Shown here in pieces: positions 34,823 to 43,770 of a DNA stretch of 64,000 nt. The notes under the pieces are model-generated. The model was not told the DNA's origin. It did not search any database and saw only the letters and a program-made list of their open reading frames with translations. The translations under genes and the position numbers were made by a program. This DNA is from JAODBQ01 sp047602055 (GTDB lineage Bacteria > Actinomycetota > Acidimicrobiia > Acidimicrobiales > Ilumatobacteraceae), in contig JASGIG010000001.1 in the NCBI GenBank assembly GCA_047602055.1, forward strand, positions 2,914,001 through 2,978,000, read 5' to 3'. Position 1 is the stretch's first letter; the number at the start of each line of letters is the position of its first letter.

Positions 34823-35473
34823 GTGAGCACGGTCGTGTCTGACGACGCACGGGGCGACGCCGAGCAGTCGGCGGCGGCGTTCCGCGCGCTGCACGCCTTG
34901 CGGATCAAGGGTTTCGCCAAGGTCGAGGTGATCGCCGAGATCGCCGACGTGCCGGTGGGGGAGGCCCGCGAGCACCTCGTCGCCTTCGAGGCGGCCGAAG
35001 TCGTCTCGTTCCGTGAAGCCCGCGCCCTGTGGCAGCTGACGTCGGCCGGGCGTGACGAGCACGCCCGCCTGCTCGCCGCCGACGTCGCCGGCGTGGTCGA
35101 CGGCGAGTTGGGTCGCCCGTATGTCGCGTTCCTGGCGCTGAACGAGGAGATGAAGACGCTGTGCGGTCGATGGCAGCTGCGCGACGGTGAGATCAACGAC
35201 CACCGCGACCACGGGTACGACGCCGCCGTGGTCGCCGCCGTCGCCGACCTCCAGGACCGTGCCGCGCCGGTGGTGCGGCGGCTCGCCGACGTCCTGCCGC
35301 GGCTGGCGCCGTACGAGCGGCGGCTGGGCCAGGCGTGCCAGCGGTTCGTTCGAGGTGAAACGAATATGTTCACGGGCGTGATGTGCGGCAGCTACCACGA
35401 TGTCTGGATGGAGCTCCACGAGGACCTGATCCTCTCCCAGGGCATCGAGCGCGCCGCGGAAGGATCGTTCTGA
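34823..35473 (+). CDS. winged-helix transcriptional regulator-like protein of unknown role
   Basis: 216 residues from GTG 34823. The N-terminal ~75 residues (ALRIKGFAKVEVIAEIADVP, LVAFEAAEVVSFREARALWQ) form a wHTH-like unit. The C-terminal part has a conserved-looking run GEINDHRDHGYD and FVRGETNMFTGVMCGSYHDV, possibly a ligand pocket. The dapA ATG overlaps its stop (TGATG), so the two are coupled and it may respond to a lysine/DAP or aspartate-family signal. Family not named with certainty. Confidence 0.6.
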   Translation: MSTVVSDDARGDAEQSAAAFRALHALRIKGFAKVEVIAEIADVPVGEAREHLVAFEAAEVVSFREARALWQLTSAGRDEHARLLAADVAGVVDGELGRPYVAFLALNEEMKTLCGRWQLRDGEINDHRDHGYDAAVVAAVADLQDRAAPVVRRLADVLPRLAPYERRLGQACQRFVRGETNMFTGVMCGSYHDVWMELHEDLILSQGIERAAEGSF

Positions 35474-36381
35474 TGGCCCGCTTCGGTCGTGTCCTCACCG
35501 CGATGGTCACCCCGTTCGACGCCGACGGTGCCCTCGACCTCGACGGGGCGCGAACGCTCGCCCGCTGGCTGCAGGACCACGGCAACGACGGGCTGGTCGT
35601 CACCGGCACGACGGGAGAGTCGCCGGTGCTCAGCGACGACGAGCGCCTCAGCCTGTACGCCGCGGTGTGCGAGGCCGTCACCATCCCGGTCATCGCCGGC
35701 ACCGGCACGAACGACACCGCCCACTCGGTGCACCTCACCAGGGATGTCGCCGAGCTCGGCGCGGCGGGCGTGCTCGCCGTCTGCCCGTACTACAGCCGCC
35801 CGTCGCAGGCCGGGATCGAGGCCCACGTCCGGGCGATCGCCGCGGCCACCGACCTGCCGGTGATGGTCTACGACATCCCGGTGCGCACCGGCCGCAAGAT
35901 GGACTCGGCGATGATGCTGCGCCTGGCCGGCGACGTGCCGAACGTGGTGGCGCTGAAGGACGCGGCCGGCAACCCGAGCGCCACGGCGTCGCTGGTCCGT
36001 GACGCCCCGGACGGCTTCGAGGTCTACAGCGGCGACGACGCGATGACGCTGCCGCTGCTGGCCGTCGGCGCGGTCGGCGTCGTCGGCGTGGCCACCCACT
36101 GGACCGCCACCGATCACCAGGACATGTTCGACCTGTGGGAGAAGGGCGACGTCGCCGGCGCCCGCCTGGTCAACACCCGCATGCTGGAGAGCTTCGCGTT
36201 CGAGACCGGCGACGAGGCCCCGAACCCGCTGCCGACCAAGGCGGTGCTGCGCCACCTCGGTCTGCCTGCCGGCCAGGCCCGCCTGCCGATGGGCCCGGCG
36301 CCGGCGTGGGTCGACGAGAAGGTCCCCGCGATCCTCGCCAACCTGCAGCGGTGGCGTGACGCGTTTCCCGACAAGCCGTGA
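35473..36381 (+). CDS. dapA: 4-hydroxy-tetrahydrodipicolinate synthase
   Basis: 302 residues. Condenses pyruvate and aspartate semialdehyde, the committed DAP/lysine step. TGTTGESPVLSDDE is the semialdehyde-binding motif; catalytic Tyr in YDIPVRTG and Schiff-base Lys in VVALKDAAGN; YSGDDAMTLPLLAVGAVGVV is typical. ATG 35473 overlaps the upstream stop. The 155 bases after it (36382-36536) hold low-complexity CGAGCG-type sequence and the rnj ribosome site, no gene. Confidence 0.95.
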   Translation: MARFGRVLTAMVTPFDADGALDLDGARTLARWLQDHGNDGLVVTGTTGESPVLSDDERLSLYAAVCEAVTIPVIAGTGTNDTAHSVHLTRDVAELGAAGVLAVCPYYSRPSQAGIEAHVRAIAAATDLPVMVYDIPVRTGRKMDSAMMLRLAGDVPNVVALKDAAGNPSATASLVRDAPDGFEVYSGDDAMTLPLLAVGAVGVVGVATHWTATDHQDMFDLWEKGDVAGARLVNTRMLESFAFETGDEAPNPLPTKAVLRHLGLPAGQARLPMGPAPAWVDEKVPAILANLQRWRDAFPDKP

Positions 36382-36536
36382 CACCGGGCGCGTGAGCTCC
36401 GCTTCGGCCCGCATGAGGCTTGGGTCACGCACGCGCGGCGGCGCGACCGCCGGGGAGCCCGCGGCGCGAGGGAGCGACGAAGGTGACCGCAGCGAGCGGA
36501 TGCCGGTCCCGGGGCAATTCAGATTGACTGTCGCTC

Positions 36537-38198
36537 ATGGCTGAAGCAGTGCGGATCGTCTTCCTCGGTGGGCTGGGGGAGATCGGGCGCAACTGCATGG
36601 CCATCGAGCAGGACGGCAAGATCCTGCTGATCGACGTCGGGCTGATGTTCCCCGACGCCGACATGCACGGCATCGACCTCGTCCTGCCGGACTTCACGTG
36701 GCTGCGCGAGAACGGCGAGCGCATCGTCGGCGTCGTCGCCACCCACGGGCACGAGGACCACGTCGGCGCGCTGCAGTACCTGCTGCGCGAGCTGCGCTTC
36801 CCGATCTACGGCTCGGCGGTGACGCTCGGCCTGGCCCGCAGCCGGATCGAGGAGGCCGGGTTGCTCGGTCGCACCGAGCTGGTCACCGTGGCCGACGGTG
36901 AGCGGCGGATGATCGGCCCGTTCGACGTCGAGTTCATCCCCGTCACCCACTCCGTCCCGCACGCCCACGCGATCGCCGTGCACACGCCGCAAGGGGTCAT
37001 CCTCCACACCGGGGACTTCAAGCTCGACCTCACGCCGGTCGACGGGCGGCGCACCGACATCGCTCGCATCGGCACGATCGCGACGACCGAGGGCATCCGC
37101 GTCCTGCTGGCCGACTCGACCAACGCCGAGGAGCACGGCCACGCCCCGAGCGAGACGTCGGTGGGGGCGGTTCTGCGCCAGCTGTTCCACGACCAGGCCG
37201 GGCGGCGGATCATCACCGCCAGCTTCGCCAGCCACCTGCACCGCATCCAGCAGATCGCCGACGCGGCGATCGCCAGCGGCCGTGTCGTCGCCACGCTCGG
37301 CCTGTCGATCCGCAAGAACGTGCGGATGGGCCGTGAGCTCGGCGTGCTGCGCATCCCCGAGTCGTCGCTCGTCGACATCGAGGACATCGGCAAGTTCGAA
37401 CCGGGTCAGGTGTGCGTGATCTCCACGGGGTCGCAGGGCGAGCCGATGTCGGCGCTGGCGCTGCTGGCCCGCGGCGAGAACCGCTGGGTGAAGGTCGGCG
37501 ACACCGACACGGTGATCTTGTCGAGCCACGCCATCCCGGGCAACGAGGGCAACGTCAACCGGGTGATCGACGGGCTGCTGAAGGCCGGCGTCGAGGTCAT
37601 CCACTCCGGCATCGCCGACGTCCACGCCACCGGCCACGCCCAGGCCGACGAGCTGAAGACGTACTACTCGCTCACCCGGCCGGAGTGGTTCGTGCCGATC
37701 CACGGCGAGTACCGGCACCTGGTGGCCAACGCCCGGCTCGGCCGGCTGATGGGGATCCCCAAGGATCACGTGCTGGTGTGCGAGGACGGCGACGTGCTGA
37801 CCCTCGACGACGCCGGTCTGGCGATGACCGGGCGGGTGCCGGCCGGCTACCTGTACGTCGACGGGATCGTCGGCGACGTCGGCCAGGGCGTTCTGCGCGA
37901 CCGGCGGGTGCTCGCCGAGGAGGGCGTCGTCGTCGTGGTCGTCACGGTCGACGTCGAGACCGGCAAGGTGCTCACCGGGCCGGAGATCATCACCCGCGGC
38001 TGGGTGTACGCGCCGGAGGCCGAGGATCTGCTCGACGAGGCGTGCGACCGTGTCGCCTCGGCGGTGGAGCAGGCGCTGGCGTCGGGCGTGCGCGACGTCG
38101 AGTCGCTGGAGCGCGACGTGCGCCGGGCCGCGGGCAAGTTCGTTAATGAGCGCACCAAGCGGCGTCCGATGATCGTCCCCGTGGTCATGGAAGCCTGA
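36537..38198 (+). CDS. rnj: ribonuclease J
   Basis: 553 residues. Metallo-beta-lactamase/beta-CASP nuclease with zinc motif HGHEDH (VATHGHEDHVGALQYLL), FIPVTHSVPHAHAIAVHTP, HTGDFKLD and the beta-CASP core CVISTGSQGEPMSALALLA, then SSHAIPGNEGNVNRVIDGL. Processes and degrades RNA 5'-3'. dapA-rnj linkage is conserved in Actinobacteria. The C-terminal domain VERDVRRAAGKFVNERTKRR-like tail is present. ATG 36537. Confidence 0.95.
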   Translation: MAEAVRIVFLGGLGEIGRNCMAIEQDGKILLIDVGLMFPDADMHGIDLVLPDFTWLRENGERIVGVVATHGHEDHVGALQYLLRELRFPIYGSAVTLGLARSRIEEAGLLGRTELVTVADGERRMIGPFDVEFIPVTHSVPHAHAIAVHTPQGVILHTGDFKLDLTPVDGRRTDIARIGTIATTEGIRVLLADSTNAEEHGHAPSETSVGAVLRQLFHDQAGRRIITASFASHLHRIQQIADAAIASGRVVATLGLSIRKNVRMGRELGVLRIPESSLVDIEDIGKFEPGQVCVISTGSQGEPMSALALLARGENRWVKVGDTDTVILSSHAIPGNEGNVNRVIDGLLKAGVEVIHSGIADVHATGHAQADELKTYYSLTRPEWFVPIHGEYRHLVANARLGRLMGIPKDHVLVCEDGDVLTLDDAGLAMTGRVPAGYLYVDGIVGDVGQGVLRDRRVLAEEGVVVVVVTVDVETGKVLTGPEIITRGWVYAPEAEDLLDEACDRVASAVEQALASGVRDVESLERDVRRAAGKFVNERTKRRPMIVPVVMEA

Positions 38199-38779
38199 TG
38201 CGCCGACGGTGGGTGGCGCCGCTCGTCGCGGTGCTGGCGATGGGCGGTGTGGCGTGCTCCAGCAACTCGTCGGCGGGTCCGACGACGGCGCCGGCCGCGT
38301 CGGTGCCGGTCAGCGATCCCGACGTCGACGCCCCGCCGCGCGTCGACCTGATCGCCCCGGCGATCGCCGCGGTCGAGGCAGAGCTCGGCGGGCCGCAGGA
38401 GTACTTCGAGATCAACGCCACGGCGAAGCTGGTCAACGTGTGGATCTCGTTGAACGACGGGACGATGGCTCAGAACTGGCTGTACTTCGACGGTGCGCTG
38501 ACCTCGAAGACGGCCGAGCCGGCGCAGGGCAGTGCGTTCGCCGCGTCGGCGGTGACGTTCGACCCGGACACGGTGCTCGCCCAGCTTCAGCACGATCTGC
38601 CGTCGTCGTCGATCGACCTGTTCGTCGTCGAGGGCGGTCCCGGGGGTTCAGTCCGCTACACGGCCGTGCTCACGTCGCAGGAGGGCGGGCAGCTCCAGGT
38701 GATCCTCGGTCCCGACGGAACCGTGGAGCACGTCGAGGCCGGCACGGACGCGACGGCCGTCTCGACCGCCGTCGGCTGA
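38198..38779 (+). CDS. hypothetical secreted lipoprotein
   Basis: 193 residues. Signal MRRRWVAPLVAVLAMGG with lipobox VAC-S at about residue 20 (GGVACSSNSS), then a Pro/Ala/Ser linker and a ~150-residue domain: VNVWISLNDGTMAQNWLYFD, QLQVILGPDGTVEHVEAG. Its ATG overlaps the rnj stop (TGATG). No family recognised; likely an anchored extracellular protein. Confidence 0.7.
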   Translation: MRRRWVAPLVAVLAMGGVACSSNSSAGPTTAPAASVPVSDPDVDAPPRVDLIAPAIAAVEAELGGPQEYFEINATAKLVNVWISLNDGTMAQNWLYFDGALTSKTAEPAQGSAFAASAVTFDPDTVLAQLQHDLPSSSIDLFVVEGGPGGSVRYTAVLTSQEGGQLQVILGPDGTVEHVEAGTDATAVSTAVG

Positions 38780-38789
38780 CCCGTCCACC

Positions 38790-39124
38790 ATCCGTTGCCA
38801 CGGTGCGTGGTGACCAAGGGGTTGGAGCTGCTCGTCGGTGATGTCGACGGCCTCCACTGGTCCGAGCGCCGGTTGGAGGTGTCCCGCAGATCTTCGCCGG
38901 CTACGACTTCGACCGAGCGCTCGACGCAGTGCCGCTCGGTAGGGCGAGCACGACGGGTAAGCCGCTCAGCACGCTGATGTGGACGACGGCGTTCCTCAAG
39001 AAGCGGGAGGCCCACTACGTGCTGGAGGGGTCGCCGGACTTCCGCAGAAGCTCACGCGGCGCGTTCGAGTGGTGGGCGGCGGCGACGTGACGACGTCGAC
39101 GTTCGACCTCGACGACGACGCCTG
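38790..39124 (+). pseudogene. possible degraded gene remnant
   Basis: Three short reading-frame pieces follow one another with frame changes: KGLELLVGDVDGLHWSERRL, then PQIFAGYDFDRALDAVPLG and TGKPLSTLMWTTAFLKKREA HYVLEGSPDF, then LTRRVRVVGGGDVTTSTFDL to TGA 39124. The last break is at AGAAGCTC. Piece composition looks protein-like, but no family is recognised. It may be a broken accessory gene between rnj and ftsK. Confidence 0.3.
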
Positions 39125-39199
39125 ACGACGCCCTCGCTTCCGGTGGCTGACGAACTGGTGCGCGATCCGTCGCGCACCCCCTTGGTACCGTGATCGCCC

Positions 39200-41674
39200 A
39201 TGGCCACCTACGGACGGACGAACAAGCGCTCGGGCGCACCCGCCCAGCCGGCGCGCTCGTCGTCGGGCGGCAGCCGGAGCTCGTCGGGCGGGTCGCCGGC
39301 GCGGTCCGGCACGACCAAGACCAAGACCAAGACCACGACGGTGCCGGACGATCGGACGCAGGCGATGCCGGCGTCGGCCGGTGCCGAGCTGCGCGGCGCA
39401 GTGCCCGGCCGCGAGGACGAGTTCATCGGCATCGGGCTGATCGCCGCCGGCATCCTCCTCGGGCTGGCCATCTGGTTCGGCCTGGCCGGTGTCCTCGGCG
39501 ACGGGATCAGCAAGGTCGTCGGCTGGTTCACCGGAGTGGCCCGCTACCTGGTGCCGATCGGGCTCGTGTTCGTCGGCGTCGCGCTCGTGCGCCGGGGGCG
39601 CAGTGCCCACCGGGTGCGCCTCGTGGTCGGCTGGGGCCTCGGCACGGTGGCCGTGCTCGGGCTGCTGCACGTGCTCCGCGGTGCGGACCGCATCAGCGAT
39701 CTCGACGGGGTCGGCCGCGCCGGCGGCTGGATCGGTGCCATCGTCGGAGCGCCGCTGCGCGCCCTGATCGCCACGCCGGGCGCGGTCGTCGTGCTCCTCG
39801 CCGCCCTGGCGGCGGCGGTCATGCTGGTCACGGGGACGTCCGTGCGCGAGCTGCTCGCCCGCCGCAAGTCCGGTGATCGTCAGACCACGGCGGCGATCTC
39901 GGCCGGTGCCGGCAAGGCGTTCGGCAAGTTCCGCAGCGCGCTCGGCAACATGGCGTCGCTGCGCAGCGAGCGCGACGTCACGCCGGGCGGGACGTCCTTG
40001 CCGCCGCCGTCGTCCGGGTTCGAGCCGCCGTCGGTGTACGACGCCGAAGCGGACGACGACTGGTCGGACGCCAAGCCGAAGCGCACACGCCCGCCGAGGA
40101 AGGCGCCGCTGCCGCCGCCGGCGCTGTTCGACGGTTCCGCCGAGCAGGCCGAGCTGGAGCTCGGTCCTGGTGCGCAGCGCGGCGCGTGGACGCTGCCGCC
40201 GCCGAGCCACCTCACCCGCTCGACGGCGCAGGCGATCAACCAGGCCGAGGTGGAGGCGCGTGGGCGCACGCTGGTCGAGTCGCTGAACTCCCACGGCGTC
40301 GAGGTGCGGCTCATCGGCCAGACGGTCGGGCCGACGGTCACCCGCTACGAGCTGGAGCTCGGCGCCGGCGTCAAGGTCGCCCGGGTGCTCAGCCTCAACC
40401 GGGACATCGCCTACGCGATGGCCGCCACCGACGTGCGCATCCTCGCCCCGATCCCCGGGCGTTCGGCGATCGGTGTCGAGGTGCCGAACCACACCCGCCA
40501 GCTGGTCAGCCTCGGCGACATCATGTCCTCGCCCGAGGCCAAGACCGCCTCGCACCCGCTCGACGTCGCCGTCGGCAAGGACATCGCCGGGCGGGCCGTC
40601 TTCCTCAACCTGGCCACCACGCCGCACCTGCTGATCGCCGGCACCACCGGCGCCGGCAAGTCCAGTGGCATCAACTGCATCATCACCTCGCTGCTGATGC
40701 GCACCACGCCGGAGCAGGTCAAGCTGATCCTCATCGACCCGAAGCAGGTCGAGATGGGCCAGTACAACCGGTTGCCGCACCTGCTCACCCAGCCGGTCAC
40801 CAACCCGAAGAAGGCGGCCAACGCGCTGCAGTGGGCGTGCAAGGAGATGGACCGCCGCTACGACGTGCTGTCCGAGGTCGGCTTCCGTGACATCGGCGGC
40901 TACAACGCGGCGTACGACCGCGGCGACCTGCAGCAGGAGCTGTCCGAGCACGCCGGCACGTTCGAGCGGATGCCGTACATCGTCGTCGTCGTCGACGAGC
41001 TGAACGACCTGATGATGGTCGCGGCGCGCGACGTCGAGGAGAGCATCACCCGCATCGCCCAGAAGGCTCGCGCCGTCGGCATCCACCTCATCGTCGCCAC
41101 GCAGCGCCCGTCGGTGAACGTCATCACCGGCGTGATCAAGGCCAACGTGCCGGCGCGGATGGCCTTCGCCGTGTCGTCGCTCACGGACAGCCGCGTCATC
41201 CTCGACCAGCCGGGTGCGGAGAAGCTGGTCGGCAAGGGTGACATGCTCCTGCTGCCGGGCAGCTCGAACGTCGCCCAGCGCATCCAGGGCTCGTTCGTCT
41301 CCGAGGAGGAGGTCCGCAAGGTCGTCGCCCACTGGCGTCGCCAGGCACCCGAGGTCGTCTACGTCAGCGGCGTCGAGGGCGACGAGGGCGAGGGCAAGCT
41401 CGGCGGTGGCGACTTCGGCGGCAACGGCACGGGTCATGGTGATGGCGACGACGAGGACGAGACGCTGATGCGCCAGGCGATGGAGCTGGTGGTGCGCAGC
41501 CAGCTCGGCTCGACGTCGATGCTGCAGCGCAAGCTGAAGGTCGGCTTCGCCCGCGCCGGGCGGATCATGGACCTGCTCGAGCAGCGTGGCGTCGTCGGCC
41601 CGAGCGAGGGCTCCAAGGCCCGCTCCGTGCTGATGACCGTCGAGGAGTTCGAGCTGTTGCAGGAGCGTGGCTGA
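39200..41674 (+). CDS. ftsK: DNA translocase FtsK
   Basis: 824 residues. A Ser/Thr/Lys-rich N-terminus, about four membrane helices (residues ~75-210), a Pro-rich linker, then the RecA-like motor: Walker A IAGTTGAGKSSGIN, Walker B YIVVVVDELNDLMM, ATQRPSVNVITGVIKANVP. The C-terminal gamma winged helix (LVVRSQLGSTSMLQRKLKVG, FARAGRIMDLLEQRGVVGPS) binds KOPS. Pumps chromosome ends through the septum. Overlaps rimO by 8 bases. Confidence 0.96.
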   Translation: MATYGRTNKRSGAPAQPARSSSGGSRSSSGGSPARSGTTKTKTKTTTVPDDRTQAMPASAGAELRGAVPGREDEFIGIGLIAAGILLGLAIWFGLAGVLGDGISKVVGWFTGVARYLVPIGLVFVGVALVRRGRSAHRVRLVVGWGLGTVAVLGLLHVLRGADRISDLDGVGRAGGWIGAIVGAPLRALIATPGAVVVLLAALAAAVMLVTGTSVRELLARRKSGDRQTTAAISAGAGKAFGKFRSALGNMASLRSERDVTPGGTSLPPPSSGFEPPSVYDAEADDDWSDAKPKRTRPPRKAPLPPPALFDGSAEQAELELGPGAQRGAWTLPPPSHLTRSTAQAINQAEVEARGRTLVESLNSHGVEVRLIGQTVGPTVTRYELELGAGVKVARVLSLNRDIAYAMAATDVRILAPIPGRSAIGVEVPNHTRQLVSLGDIMSSPEAKTASHPLDVAVGKDIAGRAVFLNLATTPHLLIAGTTGAGKSSGINCIITSLLMRTTPEQVKLILIDPKQVEMGQYNRLPHLLTQPVTNPKKAANALQWACKEMDRRYDVLSEVGFRDIGGYNAAYDRGDLQQELSEHAGTFERMPYIVVVVDELNDLMMVAARDVEESITRIAQKARAVGIHLIVATQRPSVNVITGVIKANVPARMAFAVSSLTDSRVILDQPGAEKLVGKGDMLLLPGSSNVAQRIQGSFVSEEEVRKVVAHWRRQAPEVVYVSGVEGDEGEGKLGGGDFGGNGTGHGDGDDEDETLMRQAMELVVRSQLGSTSMLQRKLKVGFARAGRIMDLLEQRGVVGPSEGSKARSVLMTVEEFELLQERG

Positions 41675-43001
41675 GCGCGGCGGGCACCCGTCGGTAGCCT
41701 TGGCCCACGTGGGTCGGCGCTTCTACATCGAGACGTTGGGCTGCCCCAAGAACCAGGTCGACAGCGACAAGCTGACCGGCACGTTGCTGGCCGACGGGTA
41801 CAGCGCCACCGACGACGCGGCCGACGCCGATCTCGTCGTCGTCAACACGTGCGCGTTCGTCGAGAATGCCCGGCGCGAGTCGATCGACACGATCCTCGCC
41901 CTCACCGAGCAGCGCAAGGACGGGGCGCGCGTCGTCGTCACCGGTTGCATGGCCGAGCGCTACGGCGACGAGCTGGCCGAGGCACTGCCCGAGGTCGACC
42001 AGGTCGCCGGCTTCGGCGTGCCGGTCGCCCCACCGAGCGGTCGCAAGCTGATCCCGGTGGCCACCGCACCGCTGCCGAGCTTCGACCTGCTCAACCTGCC
42101 CCGGCCGAAGAGCATGCGCCCGTGGGCCTACGTGAAGATCGCCGAGGGCTGCGACCGCAGCTGCGGGTTCTGCGCGATCCCCAGCTTCCGCGGCCCGCAG
42201 CGCAGCCGGAGCATCGAGCAGATCCTCGGCGAGGTCGACGAGCTCGCCGCGCAGGAGATCGTGCTCGTCGCCCAGGACCTCGCCGCCTACGGACGTGACG
42301 TCACCGACGGCACCGGTCGGCGCGGCCAACCCATCGTCGACCTCGTCCGCGCGGTCAGCGAGCGTGTGCCGTGGACCCGGCTGCTGTACCTGTATCCGAG
42401 CGACCTCACCGACGAGCTGATCGACACGATCCTCGCCACCGACGTGCCGTACTTCGACCTGTCGCTGCAGCACGTCAGCAAGCCGCTGCTGCGGCGCATG
42501 CGCCGCTGGGGCGACGGCGACCGCTTCCTGCGACGGATCATCGACATCCGCGAGCGCGCCGCGCACGCCGCGTTCCGCAGCAACTTCATCGTCGGCTACC
42601 CCGGCGAGACCGAGGCCGACCACGATCAGCTGCTGGCGTTCGTCGAGGATGCCGAGCTGGACTGGTGCGGCTTCTTCGCGTACAGCGCCGAGGACGGCAC
42701 GCCCGCCGCGCAGCTCGACGGCCAGGTCGACCCGGCGCTGATGCACGAGCGGCTCGCCGAGCTGCGCGAGCTGCAGGACGAGATCACCGCCCGCCGCCGC
42801 GACGCGCTGATCGGCACCACGCAGCGGGCGCTCGTCGACGAGCCGGGCGTGGCCCGCACCACCCGCGAGGCGCCGGAGATCGACGGCGTCGTCGAGGTGC
42901 CCGACGATCTCGCAGTGGGCACGTTCGTCGACGTCGAGATCGTCGACGCGCTCGGACCGGACCTCGTCGCCGTACCGGCACTGGTGGCAGGATCGGCCTG
43001 A
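41667..43001 (+). CDS. rimO: ribosomal protein S12 methylthiotransferase RimO
   Basis: 444 residues. Radical-SAM MTTase: UPF0004 domain FYIETLGCPKNQVDSDKLTG and VVVTGCMAERYGDELAEALP, radical SAM cluster CDRSCGFCAIP (CxxxCxxC), then SNFIVGYPGETEADHDQLLA, and a C-terminal TRAM domain. Adds a methylthio group to an S12 aspartate. GTG 41667 overlaps ftsK; an internal GTG at 41709 is an alternative start nearer the conserved region. Confidence 0.93.
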   Translation: MAERGGHPSVALAHVGRRFYIETLGCPKNQVDSDKLTGTLLADGYSATDDAADADLVVVNTCAFVENARRESIDTILALTEQRKDGARVVVTGCMAERYGDELAEALPEVDQVAGFGVPVAPPSGRKLIPVATAPLPSFDLLNLPRPKSMRPWAYVKIAEGCDRSCGFCAIPSFRGPQRSRSIEQILGEVDELAAQEIVLVAQDLAAYGRDVTDGTGRRGQPIVDLVRAVSERVPWTRLLYLYPSDLTDELIDTILATDVPYFDLSLQHVSKPLLRRMRRWGDGDRFLRRIIDIRERAAHAAFRSNFIVGYPGETEADHDQLLAFVEDAELDWCGFFAYSAEDGTPAAQLDGQVDPALMHERLAELRELQDEITARRRDALIGTTQRALVDEPGVARTTREAPEIDGVVEVPDDLAVGTFVDVEIVDALGPDLVAVPALVAGSA

Positions 43002-43579
43002 TGGCGGTCGACCCCAACGCCCTGGCCACGTGGGCCAACGCGATCACGACGTTGCGCCTGCTGCTGTCGCCGCTGATGATCTGGCTGATCCCCGACACCG
43101 GCCACGGCGCCTGGCCGGCGGCCGTGCTGTGGGTGGCGCTGTGCTGCAGCGACTTCGTGGACGGGCGCCTGGCGCGGCGGCAGGGGACCACCCGCTCGGG
43201 CGCGTTCCTCGACCCGCTGGCGGACAAGGTGCTCGTGCTCGGGGCGATGTTCGCGCTCGTCTCCGCCGACGAGTTCTGGATCGTGCCGGTGCTGATCATC
43301 GCGGTGCGCGAGGTCGGCATCAGCGTGTACCGGATCTTCGTCGGGGCGAAGGGCGTCAGCGTGCCCGCCAGCAAGATGGGCAAGTACAAGACGTTCGTGC
43401 AGCAGCTCGCCGTCGGCTTCGCGATCATCCCGCTGACCGCCGTCGACGCCACGTGGCTGTGGAAGAGCCTGCTGTGGACCGCCGTCGTGCTCACCACGCT
43501 CAGCGGCATCCAGTACCTGTGGCGGGCCCGCACGGTGGAGCACCTGCCGGCCCCCGCCGACACACCGGTCACGTTGTGA
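43001..43579 (+). CDS. pgsA: CDP-diacylglycerol-glycerol-3-phosphate 3-phosphatidyltransferase-like
   Basis: 192 residues, about five membrane helices. The CDP-alcohol phosphotransferase motif is DFVDGRLARRQGTTRSGAFL, continuing DPLADK. It follows rimO with a TGATG overlap, and rimO-pgsA-cinA is a common order, which favours phosphatidylglycerophosphate synthase over other CDP-alcohol transferases. A family B repeat follows the stop immediately. Confidence 0.92.
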   Translation: MAVDPNALATWANAITTLRLLLSPLMIWLIPDTGHGAWPAAVLWVALCCSDFVDGRLARRQGTTRSGAFLDPLADKVLVLGAMFALVSADEFWIVPVLIIAVREVGISVYRIFVGAKGVSVPASKMGKYKTFVQQLAVGFAIIPLTAVDATWLWKSLLWTAVVLTTLSGIQYLWRARTVEHLPAPADTPVTL

Positions 43580-43750
43580 TGTTTCGACCTCACTCGCTCG
43601 CGTCGCATGCTCCGTTCGGTCGAGATGATCGGAGCGGCCTGCGGCCGCACCCGGTCGGCAGCGCGCGCCTCACGGACACCGTGTCGGCGCACGGCGGAGG
43701 GGGATCGCGGAGCGCCCGCTCCGCACCATCCCCACACCCGCCGACGGCAT
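43580..43750 (+). repeat. dispersed repeat family B, copy 2
   Basis: Begins at the pgsA stop: TTTCGACCTCACTCGCTCGC and runs through GGCGCACGGCGGAGGGGGATC to a hairpin GCGGAGCG-CC-CGCTCCGC. Relative to copy 1 (7330) the hairpin arms differ on both sides yet still pair, a compensatory pattern that argues for RNA structure. It fills the gap to cinA. Confidence 0.7.
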
Positions 43751-43770
43751 CGAGACGCGGCGTCGCTGAG

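Noticed and set aside
36382..36536. Small gene between dapA and rnj
   Set aside because: Sequence is CGAGCG/CGCGCG-type low complexity with frames lacking protein-like composition.
38996..41437. Long reverse frame opposite ftsK
   Set aside because: Antisense shadow with low-complexity composition and no domains.
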